Part shown: in pieces, positions 44,275 through 52,651 of the stretch
Layout: each line of letters opens with the position of its first letter
How positions within the stretch are numbered: the first letter of the stretch is position 1
Source of the DNA: Planctomycetaceae bacterium
GTDB lineage: Bacteria; Planctomycetota; UBA1135; GCA-002686595
DNA: 64,000 nucleotides
Direction of reading: 5' to 3'
Assembly (NCBI GenBank): GCA_016125265.1
Contig: WGMC01000006.1
Coordinates: forward strand, 284,907 to 348,906
Made by a program: the position numbers and the translations under genes
Notes under the pieces: model-generated
What the model was told of the DNA's origin: nothing
The model's input: only the letters and a program-made list of their open reading frames with translations
Database searches by the model: none

Positions 44275-46293
44275 ATGAGCCGCGCTGTCCCCGCCTTTCG
44301 CAACATCTGTTTTGTCGGCCACACGGGTGCCGGCAAAACGTCGTTGGTGGATGCTTTGGCCTTTGCCGCGGGGGCCGTGGAGCGCCGCGGCAGCGTGGCC
44401 GACGGCACGAGCGTGATCGACACCGAGCCCGAGGCGCAGGAGAAGGGGCACACGCTGCAGCTCGGCTTGGTGCACGCCGAACACGGCGCGTGCACATGGA
44501 ACTGGATCGACACGCCGGGCAACCCGGACTTCGAAGCCGAGGCGCGCTGCGGCATGTTCGCGGCGGACCTCGTGGTCGGCGTGGTCAGCGCGCAGGGCGG
44601 GGTGAACACCGCGCTCGTGCGGCTGATGGAGCTCGCGGCGGAACTCGATCGGCCGCGTGCGCTGATCGTGACGCACGTCGATTCGGAACACGCGGACTTC
44701 GAGACCCTGGTGCTCGAGCTGCGCGAGGCCATCGGGGAAGTGTGTGTGCCCGTGCTCCTGCCCGAGGGAGAACGCGGCCGGTTGAGCGGCGTGCACCGCA
44801 CGTACCTCGACCGCACGACCGAGTGGCGCAAACGCATGCTCGACCGGGTCGTCGATGGGGTGGACGACGAGGCATTGATCGAGCATTACCTCGAGTCCGA
44901 CGACCTGACGGAGGAGGAACTCAAGTCCTGCCTCCCGGTCTCCATCAGCGCGAACTGCCTGATTCCGGTGCTCGTCGCCAACCCGGTGGACGGTGTCGGC
45001 ATCCCCGAGGTGCTCGATTTCCTGCGCCGCGCGGGTCCCACACCCAACCACCACCGACATTTCGTCGCGGGCGATGGGCCCGTCGATCCCGATCCCGACG
45101 CCGCGCTGCTCGGGGTCGTCTTCGCCGTGCGAGCGGATCCCCACGTGGGCCGGGTCTGTCTGGCGCGCATCCTCTCGGGCACCCTCTCGGCCCACGAGCC
45201 CGTGGGGCCCGTGGGGGCGGGCACGGCCGAGAAGGTCGGCGGGCTGTTTGCGCCGGTGGGCGGCAAACGCCGGCACCCGCTCGACACCGCCGTTGCGGGA
45301 GCGATCGTCGCGTTCACGAAGGTCGAGGGCCTGGGCATCGGGCAGACCTTCACACGCGACGGCGGCGCCGGCCCCGAGGTGGAGTTCCCCGAACTTCCCG
45401 AGCCGATGGTGTCGCTCGCCCTGCAGCCCAAGAGCCGCGCGGACGAACAGAAGATCGCGCAGGCGCTGCACAAGCTCGAGGCCGAGGACCCGGCCCTCAA
45501 GGTGCACGTGGATTCGCTGACCCACGAGCTCGTCGTGACCGGCGCCAGTGAGTTGCACCTAGGCCTCGTCGAAGCCCGCCTCGGGCGGCGCTTCCACGTG
45601 GGAGTGACGACCCGTGCGCCGCGCATCGCGTACCGCGAGACCATCACGCGGCCGGCGGAGGCGACCTACCGCCACAAGAAACAAAGCGGCGGTCGGGGGC
45701 AGTTCGGCGAGTGCTCCCTGCGTCTGCGCCCGGCGCCCGAGGGCGCCGGCATCGTGTTCGTCGACAAGGTGGTGGGCGGCTCGATCCCGCGCAACCTGAT
45801 CCCCGCCGTGGAGCGCGGTGTGCGCGAACTGGCGGACCAGGGTGTGCTCACCCACAGCCGCGTGGTGGACGTGGAGGTCGAGGTGTTCGACGGGAAGTTC
45901 CACGCGGTGGACTCCGACGAGGCCAGCTTCCGCACGGCCGCGGCCCACGCGTTCCGTCAGGCGTTCGAGGCGGCGGGGCCCGCGCTCCTCGAGCCGATCG
46001 TGCACCTCGACGTGCACGTGCCCACGGACTGCGCGGGGGCGGTGTTCTCCGACCTGACGAGCCAGCGGCGCGGGCATGTGCTCTCCCAGGAGAGCGAGGG
46101 GCGCGGAGACTGGACACACATCCAGGCCGAGGTGCCGCTGTCGCGGCTCGCGACCTATGCGCGGGACCTCAAGTCCCAGACCGCGGGGCAGGGGCACTAC
46201 CGCCTGACGCCGCGGGGGTACGCGCCCATGCCGGCGCCCGAGCAGAAGCGGGTGGTCGCCGAGGAAGGACGCACCCACGCCCAGGAGGCGTAG
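44275..46293 (+). CDS. EF-G-2-like translational GTPase, catalytic histidine replaced
   Basis: 672 residues with the five-domain EF-G plan. AAGGAG stands 8 bases before the ATG. G1 is GHTGAGKTSL. G3 is DTPGNPDF, with asparagine where EF-G and EF-Tu carry the histidine needed for GTP hydrolysis on the ribosome (DTPGHVDF). G4 is THVD rather than NKxD. Domains III-V are complete: GGRGQFGECSLRLRP (domain IV) and VFSDLTSQRRGHVLSQE (domain V). This resembles the EF-G-2/FusA2 group, some of which also lack the histidine, and whose role is unclear. It is unlikely to be the main elongation factor. Confidence 0.88.
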   Translation: MSRAVPAFRNICFVGHTGAGKTSLVDALAFAAGAVERRGSVADGTSVIDTEPEAQEKGHTLQLGLVHAEHGACTWNWIDTPGNPDFEAEARCGMFAADLVVGVVSAQGGVNTALVRLMELAAELDRPRALIVTHVDSEHADFETLVLELREAIGEVCVPVLLPEGERGRLSGVHRTYLDRTTEWRKRMLDRVVDGVDDEALIEHYLESDDLTEEELKSCLPVSISANCLIPVLVANPVDGVGIPEVLDFLRRAGPTPNHHRHFVAGDGPVDPDPDAALLGVVFAVRADPHVGRVCLARILSGTLSAHEPVGPVGAGTAEKVGGLFAPVGGKRRHPLDTAVAGAIVAFTKVEGLGIGQTFTRDGGAGPEVEFPELPEPMVSLALQPKSRADEQKIAQALHKLEAEDPALKVHVDSLTHELVVTGASELHLGLVEARLGRRFHVGVTTRAPRIAYRETITRPAEATYRHKKQSGGRGQFGECSLRLRPAPEGAGIVFVDKVVGGSIPRNLIPAVERGVRELADQGVLTHSRVVDVEVEVFDGKFHAVDSDEASFRTAAAHAFRQAFEAAGPALLEPIVHLDVHVPTDCAGAVFSDLTSQRRGHVLSQESEGRGDWTHIQAEVPLSRLATYARDLKSQTAGQGHYRLTPRGYAPMPAPEQKRVVAEEGRTHAQEA

Positions 46294-46303
46294 GGCGGCG
46301 ATG

Positions 46304-46325
46304 GGAGCGCCTTGGGGGGCGCTCC
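46304..46325 (+). terminator. Hairpin after the EF-G-like gene
   Basis: GGAGCGCC (46304-46311) pairs perfectly with GGCGCTCC (46318-46325), 10 bases after the stop codon. Confidence 0.6.
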
Positions 46326-46428
46326 GCCTGTCCGCCGACCCCGCGGCCGCCCCCAGGGGCACAGGCCGCCCCCTGGCCGCGCGGGCGGGCCCAGCGGGAG
46401 GCGCGCTCCCCCCTGGGAGCTCCCCCCC

Positions 46429-46448
46429 AGCCCGTTCCGGAACGGGCT
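46429..46448. promoter_or_regulatory. 20-bp perfect palindrome upstream of pilT
   Basis: AGCCCGTTCC followed by GGAACGGGCT, a perfect dyad 67 bases before the pilT start. Either a protein-binding operator or part of the mRNA leader; a GGGCCGCGGCCCCGCGGCCC self-complementary run follows directly. Confidence 0.4.
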
Positions 46449-46514
46449 TCAGGGCCGCGGCCCCGCGGCCCGATGCATGACCTCGGCACCCCAAGAGGCT
46501 CGACGAGGACAGGC

Positions 46515-47579
46515 ATGATCACGATGGAAGATCTCCTTGCGCTGATGGTGCGCAAGGGCGGTTCGGACTTGCACATTTCGGTGAACACCCCGCCGCGCAT
46601 CCGCGTGGACGGTCACCTGATCCCGGTCGAATCCGACAACCTGCGGCCCGAGGACACACGCCGTCTAGCCACGAGCGTGCTCAACTCCGAACAGATCGCC
46701 AAACTCGATCGCGAGTTCGAGCTGGACTGTTCGTTCGAGTTGGAGGGCGCGGGCCGCTTCCGCGCCAACGTGTTCTACCAACGCGGCGCCGTGGCGTGTG
46801 TGCTGCGTCTCGTACCGCACAAGATCGCGACGTTCGAGCAGCTCGGCCTGCCGAAGGCCGTTTGCGAGCGCATCTGCGGCCTGCGCGCCGGCCTCGTCTT
46901 GGTGTGCGGCGCCACGGGATCGGGCAAGTCGACGTCGTTGGCGTCGATGATCGACTACATCAACCACCAGCGCCAGGGTCACATCATCACGATCGAGGAC
47001 CCGGTCGAGTTCTCGCACCAGTCCCACTCGTGCCTGGTCACCCAGCGGGAGATCGGCGGGGACTCGCAAAGCTTCGGCAAGGCGCTGCGCAGCGTGCTGC
47101 GCCAGGACCCCGACATCGTGCTGGTGGGTGAGTTGCGCGACCTCGAGACGATCGAGGCGGCGCTGACCCTTGCCGAAACCGGTCACCTGACCTTCGGCAC
47201 GCTGCACACGTCGGACGCGGTGCAGACGATCAACCGCATCGTCGACGTGTTCCCGTCGCACCAGCAGCAGCAGGTGATGACGCAGCTCTCCTTCAGCTTG
47301 GAGGCGGTCTTCTGCCAGCAGCTCCTGCCCAGGGCCTCGGGCCGCGGGCGCGCGCTGGCCTCCGAGGTGATGGTGGCGACACCGGCCATCCGCGCGCTGA
47401 TCCGCGAGGGCAAGGGCCACCAGATGTACTCCCAACTGCAGACGGGGTCGCGCATGGGCATGCGCACCATGGCCACGTCCCTCGCCGAACTGGTGCGCTC
47501 GGGTGTCGTGCGCCTCGAGGACGCCGAGCACGCCCTCAGCAACCCGGCCGAACTCCACAGCCTCGTGCGGGCAGCCTGA
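46515..47579 (+). CDS. pilT: Type IV pilus retraction ATPase PilT
   Basis: 354 residues, the standard PilT length. It starts MITMEDLLALMVRKGGSDLHIS; GAGGA lies a few bases upstream. Walker A CGATGSGKSTSL, Asp box HIITIEDPVEF, Walker B DIVLVGELRD and His box ETGHLTFGTLHT are present. The typical PilT AIRxLIREGK motif (AIRALIREGKGHQM) needed for retraction in characterised PilT is present here, which makes this the better candidate for the main PilT. The pilB start overlaps its stop (TGATG). Confidence 0.94.
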   Translation: MITMEDLLALMVRKGGSDLHISVNTPPRIRVDGHLIPVESDNLRPEDTRRLATSVLNSEQIAKLDREFELDCSFELEGAGRFRANVFYQRGAVACVLRLVPHKIATFEQLGLPKAVCERICGLRAGLVLVCGATGSGKSTSLASMIDYINHQRQGHIITIEDPVEFSHQSHSCLVTQREIGGDSQSFGKALRSVLRQDPDIVLVGELRDLETIEAALTLAETGHLTFGTLHTSDAVQTINRIVDVFPSHQQQQVMTQLSFSLEAVFCQQLLPRASGRGRALASEVMVATPAIRALIREGKGHQMYSQLQTGSRMGMRTMATSLAELVRSGVVRLEDAEHALSNPAELHSLVRAA

Positions 47580-49279
47580 TGGTACGCACCAGCGGGAAGA
47601 TCCGCCGGCTCCTCATCGATGCCGGCCTGGTGAGTTCGGAGGCCTGGAACGCCGCGCGCGCTTCCGGGCGACCGATCGTCGACGACCTCCTGCGTTCGGG
47701 GTCCATCGGAGAGAGCCGACTCTACGCGACACTCGGGCTCGCGGCGGGCATCGCACCCATCGACGTGTCGCGGGTGCGCCCGGACCCGGCGGCGGTCGAA
47801 TCGCTGCCCAAGGAGACGTGCCTCGAGCACCTCGTACTGCCGATCGCGCGCAACGGGGACCAGCTCACGCTGGCGGTCAGCGATCCCTTCGATCTCCTGC
47901 TGCTCGATGACTTGAACATGCTGTCGGGCTGCAAGGTGCGCCCGATGTTGAGCCACCCGGCGGCCATCAAGCAGGCCCTGGAGACGGTGTTCGACAACGG
48001 ACGCCAACAGGTCGAGGACCTGCTCGGGGAGGTCAGCACCAACGCCATCGAGGTCAAGGAGGACGCCGCCGACGAGCGCGACATCGACCTCTCCGCCTCG
48101 GGCTCGGACGACGACGTTCCGGCGGTCAAGCTGGTGAACTTGCTCCTCGTGCGCGCGCTGCGCGACAAGGCGAGCGACATCCACATCGAGCCGGGCGACA
48201 CCGCCGTGCGCGTGCGCTTCCGCGTGGACGGCCGCCTGATCGAGATCATGCGGCCGCCCAAGAGCATGCTGGCGGCGCTGACCTCGCGCCTCAAGATCAT
48301 GGCCAACCTGGACATCGCCGAGCGCATGGCGCCCCAGGACGGCAAGTTCCAGATCCGCTACGAGAACCGCACCATCGACTTCCGCCTCTCGACGCTGCCC
48401 GTCGTAGGCGGGGAGAAGGCGGTCATGCGGATCCTCGACCAATCCGGCGCGGCGGCCAGTTTGGAGAAGCTGGGTTACGAACCGCGCTGTCTCGAGGACA
48501 TGAAACGCGCCGTGGATTCGTCCTACGGCATGGTGCTGGTGACCGGGCCCACGGGTTCGGGCAAGTCGACGACCCTTTACGCGTCGGTCAAGGAAGTCGC
48601 CACGCCCGACATCAACGTCGTCACGGTCGAGGATCCGGTCGAGTACCGCATGGACGGCATCAACCAGGTGCCCGTCAATCCCAAACGCGGCCTGACCTTC
48701 GCCGGCGCGTTGCGCTCGATCCTGCGGCAAGACCCGGACGTCGTGCTGGTGGGGGAGATCCGCGACACGGAAACGGCCGAGATCGCGGTCAAGGCCGCGC
48801 TCACCGGTCACCTCGTACTCTCCACCCTGCACACCAACGACGCTCCGGGCGCCGTCACACGTTTGATCGACATGGGCATCGACCCCTTCATGGTGTCGAG
48901 TTCGCTCATCTGCGTGGCGGCCCAGCGTCTCGCGCGCATTCTGTGTCCGCACTGCCGACGCCCCGCGGAGGTTCCGCCGAAGGAACTGCTCGCCATGGGC
49001 TTCCGCGAGGAGGAGCTCGAAGGCATCAGCCTCTTCCAGGCGAACATGGACGGCTGCCCGCGCTGCAAGGGCGGCTACAAGGGCCGCTTCGCGCTGCTCG
49101 AAACGCTGTTCCTCGACCACACGCTGAAGCGCATGGTCGTCGAGGGCAAGTCCGTGCACGAGATCAAGGCCGAGGCCATCCGCCAGGGCATGTTGACCCT
49201 GCGTCGTGTGGGCCTTCTGAACGCCATGCGCGGCAAGACTTCGCTCGAAGAAGTCCTGCGCGTGACCATGCCCGATTGA
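47579..49279 (+). CDS. pilB: Type IV pilus assembly ATPase PilB
   Basis: 566 residues. The N-terminal GspE/MshEN-type domain (about 1-140) is followed by the ATPase: DKASDIHIEPG, Walker A GPTGSGKSTTLYA, Asp box NVVTVEDPVEY, Walker B DVVLVGEIRD, His box LTGHLVLSTLHTNDA. The zinc cysteines CPHC and CPRC stand near 460 and 497. It powers pilus extension at the inner-membrane platform. It is coupled to pilT by one base and followed by pilC after 40 bases. Confidence 0.95.
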   Translation: MVRTSGKIRRLLIDAGLVSSEAWNAARASGRPIVDDLLRSGSIGESRLYATLGLAAGIAPIDVSRVRPDPAAVESLPKETCLEHLVLPIARNGDQLTLAVSDPFDLLLLDDLNMLSGCKVRPMLSHPAAIKQALETVFDNGRQQVEDLLGEVSTNAIEVKEDAADERDIDLSASGSDDDVPAVKLVNLLLVRALRDKASDIHIEPGDTAVRVRFRVDGRLIEIMRPPKSMLAALTSRLKIMANLDIAERMAPQDGKFQIRYENRTIDFRLSTLPVVGGEKAVMRILDQSGAAASLEKLGYEPRCLEDMKRAVDSSYGMVLVTGPTGSGKSTTLYASVKEVATPDINVVTVEDPVEYRMDGINQVPVNPKRGLTFAGALRSILRQDPDVVLVGEIRDTETAEIAVKAALTGHLVLSTLHTNDAPGAVTRLIDMGIDPFMVSSSLICVAAQRLARILCPHCRRPAEVPPKELLAMGFREEELEGISLFQANMDGCPRCKGGYKGRFALLETLFLDHTLKRMVVEGKSVHEIKAEAIRQGMLTLRRVGLLNAMRGKTSLEEVLRVTMPD

Positions 49280-49319
49280 TTTCTCCCCCCTCCCAACGCC
49301 AACACGCACAGGTGACGCC

Positions 49320-50615
49320 GTGATCCGCTTCCACTACGCAGCCAAGAATCAGACTGGAAAGACCGTGGACGGTCACCTGGATGCCGAGGACCGCGGCGCG
49401 GCCCTGGCCGAACTCCGGCGGCTGAACCTGACTCCGGTCAAGATCGAGGAGGGCAAGTCGCCCAAAACCGTGAAGGCGGCGAAGGCCGCCGCGGCGGGCG
49501 GTGGCGCCGGAGGCTCCGGTGCGCCCAAGAAGGGTCTCAACTTGAACCTGAGCTTTGGCAAGGCCCAGGCCAAGACCTCGCGCCAGGACCTGGTCATGTT
49601 CACGCGCCAGTTGGCGACGATGATCGGGGCTGGCCTGTCGCTGATGGAGTCCTTGGACGTGCTGGGTGCCCAGGCGGAAAGCCCGGGGCTCAAGGCCACC
49701 TGCGAGCGGCTGATCGAGGAACTGCGCGGCGGTTCGGACCTCTCCGCGGCCATGGAGACCTGCCCGAAGGCGTTCAGCCCGCTCTACATCTCCATGGTGC
49801 GGGCCGGCGAGGCGTCGGGCCAGATGGACGTGATCCTCGAACGCCTCGCGGACTACACCGAGGCGGCCGATGAGCTGCGTCGGGAAGTGAAGTCGGCGAT
49901 GACCTACCCGGTCATTTCGTTGGTGCTCGTGCTCGGCATCACGGCGTTCTTGATGCTGGGTGTGGTGCCTACGTTCCGTCAGGTGTTCGACTCCCTGGGC
50001 ACCGAACTGCCCGGGATCACGCAGTTCGTGCTGGGTGCGTCGGACTGGATGCGAGGGAACTGGCCCATCATGATCGGTGCGATCTTCGGCGTGTTCACGG
50101 CGGTCTGGGCCTTCAAGCGCACCGAAGTGGGGGCGCTCACGTTCGACATCCTGGCCCTGCGCCTCCCCGTGTTCGGGCCGCTCGCGCGCAAGATCGCCCT
50201 CTCGCGCTTCTCGCGCACCTTCGCGACCCTGATCCGCTCGGGTGTGCCGATCATGGGAACCTTGGACATCGTCGCGGACACCGCGGGCAACCGCGTGGTT
50301 TCGAACGCCGTGCGGCTTTCGCGCGAGAGCGTGAAGAACGGCAACATGCTCAGCGAGCCTCTGGCCGAAGCGCCGGTCTTCCCGCCCATGGTGGTGCGCA
50401 TGATCGCGATCGGCGAGCGCTCCGGCGCGCTCGAGCAGTTGCTCGAGAAGATCGCCGAGTTCTACGACAGCCAGGTCAAGGCGCAGATCAAGTCGTTGAC
50501 CAGCCTGATCGAGCCGATGCTGATCAGCTTCATGGGTGTGATCGTCGGCGGCGTGGTGCTCTCGGTGTTCCTGCCGATCCTCGACATCGTCGGTCAGCTG
50601 GGCAAGAGCGGCTGA
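49320..50615 (+). CDS. pilC: Type IV pilus inner-membrane platform protein PilC
   Basis: 431 residues from GTG. The N-terminal IRFHYAAKNQTGKTVDGHLDAED is the usual PilC/GspF start; a Lys/Gly/Ala-rich linker (about 45-80) precedes the first T2SSF domain (FTRQLATMIGAGLSLMESLDVL). A second T2SSF domain begins FSRTFATLIRSGVPIMGTLDIV. Three membrane helices are visible, the last near LISFMGVIVGGVVLSVFLPI. PilC couples the PilB and PilT motors to pilin handling. A terminator hairpin follows. Confidence 0.95.
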   Translation: MIRFHYAAKNQTGKTVDGHLDAEDRGAALAELRRLNLTPVKIEEGKSPKTVKAAKAAAAGGGAGGSGAPKKGLNLNLSFGKAQAKTSRQDLVMFTRQLATMIGAGLSLMESLDVLGAQAESPGLKATCERLIEELRGGSDLSAAMETCPKAFSPLYISMVRAGEASGQMDVILERLADYTEAADELRREVKSAMTYPVISLVLVLGITAFLMLGVVPTFRQVFDSLGTELPGITQFVLGASDWMRGNWPIMIGAIFGVFTAVWAFKRTEVGALTFDILALRLPVFGPLARKIALSRFSRTFATLIRSGVPIMGTLDIVADTAGNRVVSNAVRLSRESVKNGNMLSEPLAEAPVFPPMVVRMIAIGERSGALEQLLEKIAEFYDSQVKAQIKSLTSLIEPMLISFMGVIVGGVVLSVFLPILDIVGQLGKSG

Positions 50616-50642
50616 TCCACTGCGCGGACGCATCGTTGGAAG

Positions 50643-50678
50643 CGCGGCCCTTCGCCACAGAGTTGGCGAAGGGCCGCG
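50643..50678 (+). terminator. Terminator after pilC
   Basis: A perfect 15-bp stem: CGCGGCCCTTCGCCA (50643-50657) with 50664-50678, loop CAGAGT. It stands 27 bases after the pilC stop and separates the pilT-B-C transcript from pilA. Confidence 0.8.
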
Positions 50679-50806
50679 CGGCGTTCGTGCAGCCCGTACT
50701 TCTGGCCCGCGTTCCCGCGGTGGCGAAGGCTGCGGGCAGCAAAGTTGGATTTGCCTTCAAGGGCGCTGCGTCGGGAGGTCGATGCATCACGCGTCCGGGG
50801 AGAACT

Positions 50807-50970
50807 CCCCATCCGCGCGCACCCAGGTGCAAAGGGATGGGGTGACCCTCGGTGATGTGCATCGTTCGCATAGCGCGTTCCGCCAGCGCGGATCCCACCT
50901 GGGCCCACAATCCCGGGAGGGCCGCTGGGGTGGGGACTCCGCCCGGTGGGGAAGGCAAGAGGTGCCTTCC
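50807..50970 (+). promoter_or_regulatory. Structured leader region upstream of pilA
   Basis: Two perfect 8-bp hairpins lie in the 411-base pilC-pilA gap beyond the terminator: CCCCATCC (50807-50814) with GGATGGGG (50835-50842), and GGAAGGCA (50950-50957) with TGCCTTCC (50963-50970). The second is about 55 bases before the pilA start codon. A transcription start was not identified, so whether both are in the mRNA is unknown. Confidence 0.45.
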
Positions 50971-51026
50971 GTCGCGCGCTATGCGGCAAGGGAATCCCTA
51001 GAAGGCAAACAAGAGGCAATCCAAGC

Positions 51027-51764
51027 GTGAAGCTTACCAACACCAGAAACGCGGGTTTCACCCTGATCGAGTTGATGATCGTCGTGGCGATCATCGCGAT
51101 CATCGCATCCGTGGCCATCCCGAAGCTGCTCTCGGCTCGCCTCGCGGCGAACGAGTCCGCGGCGATCTCGACGCTGCGGTCCATTTCCTCCGCCCAAGCC
51201 CAACTGCAGTCCTCGTCGGCGATCGACACGGACTCGGACGGCGGCGGTGAGTACGGCTTCTTCGCGGAGCTCGCCGGTACCGGCGACCTGCGCGTGGACG
51301 ACGGCGCTGGCGCCCCCGAAGTCGAAGACGGCACCCTGCTGCGCCCCTCCATGCTCTCCAGCGCCTTCGGCAACGTGGTTGCCGGCGGTGCGGGCGGCGT
51401 GGTCGTGCGCTCGGGCTACGTCTTCCAGATGTGGCTGCCGGGCGACACCTCCACCCCCGCGGGTGTGGCGGAAGCCGACGCGGGTGGCATGGACGCCGCC
51501 ACCGACCCCGACAACTGCGAGATCCTGTGGGCCTGCTACGCCTGGCCGCTTCAGGTCAACAGCAGCGGCAACCGGGTGTTCTTCATCAACCAGGACGGCG
51601 ACATCCTGCAGTACAACAACCGCGGCACGACCATCTACGAAGGTCTTGAAGATGGCCCGGCCGCCACGGCCGCCTTCAGCGAAGACCACATCGGCTCGGC
51701 CATCGCCAACGCCGGTGCGGGCCTCGACGCCCAAGACGCCGAAACCTGGACCGTGCTCCAGTGA
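51027..51764 (+). CDS. pilA: Type IV major pilin-like protein PilA
   Basis: 245 residues from GTG, with AGAGG 10 bases upstream. A short basic leader MKLTNTRNAG is cut before FTLIELMIVVAIIAIIASVAIP; glutamate 5 of the mature chain is present. The rest is large for a pilin and acidic (DTDSDGGGEYGF, VDDGAGAPEVEDG), with two cysteines close together (NCEILWAC) that could form the disulphide loop. Its position after pilB and pilC marks it as the likely major pilin. It has its own leader region and a shared terminator downstream. Confidence 0.92.
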   Translation: MKLTNTRNAGFTLIELMIVVAIIAIIASVAIPKLLSARLAANESAAISTLRSISSAQAQLQSSSAIDTDSDGGGEYGFFAELAGTGDLRVDDGAGAPEVEDGTLLRPSMLSSAFGNVVAGGAGGVVVRSGYVFQMWLPGDTSTPAGVAEADAGGMDAATDPDNCEILWACYAWPLQVNSSGNRVFFINQDGDILQYNNRGTTIYEGLEDGPAATAAFSEDHIGSAIANAGAGLDAQDAETWTVLQ

Positions 51765-51821
51765 TTCGCTGCTCCCCGTGAGGGGCACGGAGCGGGCCGT
51801 TTCGGCGGCCTAGCCACACGG

Positions 51822-51853
51822 GCCGGGGATTCCCTTCGCGGGGGATCCCCGGC
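51822..51853. terminator. Bidirectional terminator between pilA and tatD
   Basis: GCCGGGGAT (51822-51830) pairs perfectly with ATCCCCGGC (51845-51853), extended inward by CCC/GGG across a small bulge. It lies in the 98-base gap between two convergent genes. Confidence 0.7.
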
Positions 51854-51862
51854 TCGCTGCAT

Positions 51863-52651
51863 TCAGCGCGGCGCGTTCTTGGAGAGTTCCGGCAGGCCGA
51901 AGAGCGCCGCGGCGTTGCTGCTCGTCTGCCAGGCCAGTTCGTCCGCGGCGACACCGCGCTCCTTCGCCAGGAGTTCGAGCACGTCGCGCGCCGACGCCGG
52001 TTCGTTGCGCCGCCCGCGTTTGCCCTGGGGCGCGAGGAACGGCGCATCCGTCTCCACCAGCAGGCGCTCTGCGGGCACGACGCGCGCGGCCTCGCGGTTG
52101 CGCGTGTTCTTGGGGTAGGTGACCACACCGGAGAAGGAGATGTGGAAGCCGAGCTCCAAGTAGCCGGGCAGTTCCTCCGCACCCATGGAATAACAATGCA
52201 TGACACCGCGCACGCCCGGCACCGCGGCGAGCGCGCTGAGGGTCGCTTCGTGGGCGTCGCGGCAATGCACCACGACCGGCTTGTCGAGGCGCCGCGCGAG
52301 TTCGAGGTGCCAGCCGAAAGCCTCGAACTGCACGGCGGGATCGCTGAATCCCTTGAAGTGGTCCAGTCCCGTTTCGCCCACGCCGTGGCAGTCCGGGCGC
52401 CGGCAGAGCTCCTCGATGCCGTGCCGTGTCTCGGCGTCCAAACCAGCGGCGTCGTGGGGATGCACGCCAGCCGTTGCGAACAACCCTTCGTGGGAGGCCG
52501 CCATGTCGAGGGCCGCATGCGAACTCTTGAGGTCCGTTCCGACCACCACCATGCGCCGCACGCCCTGCCCGCGCGCGCGTTCGAGCACGGCGGACAACTC
52601 GCCGTCGAAGTCCGGCCAAAAGAGATGGCAGTGCGTGTCGGTGACGATCAC
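51863..52651 (-). CDS. tatD: TatD-family metal-dependent hydrolase
   Basis: 262 residues from GTG. The TIM-barrel metal ligands are visible in order: VTDTHCHLF (HxH), GETGLDHFKG (Glu), VHCRDAHEATL (His), MHCYSMGA (His) and VETDAPFLAPQG (Asp). TatD proteins are 3'-5' DNA/RNA exonucleases, also linked to D-tyrosyl-tRNA processing in some reports. The start GTGA overlaps the stop of the upstream lipoprotein gene on the same strand, so the two form an operon. Confidence 0.94.
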   Translation of the reverse strand: MIVTDTHCHLFWPDFDGELSAVLERARGQGVRRMVVVGTDLKSSHAALDMAASHEGLFATAGVHPHDAAGLDAETRHGIEELCRRPDCHGVGETGLDHFKGFSDPAVQFEAFGWHLELARRLDKPVVVHCRDAHEATLSALAAVPGVRGVMHCYSMGAEELPGYLELGFHISFSGVVTYPKNTRNREAARVVPAERLLVETDAPFLAPQGKRGRRNEPASARDVLELLAKERGVAADELAWQTSSNAAALFGLPELSKNAPR

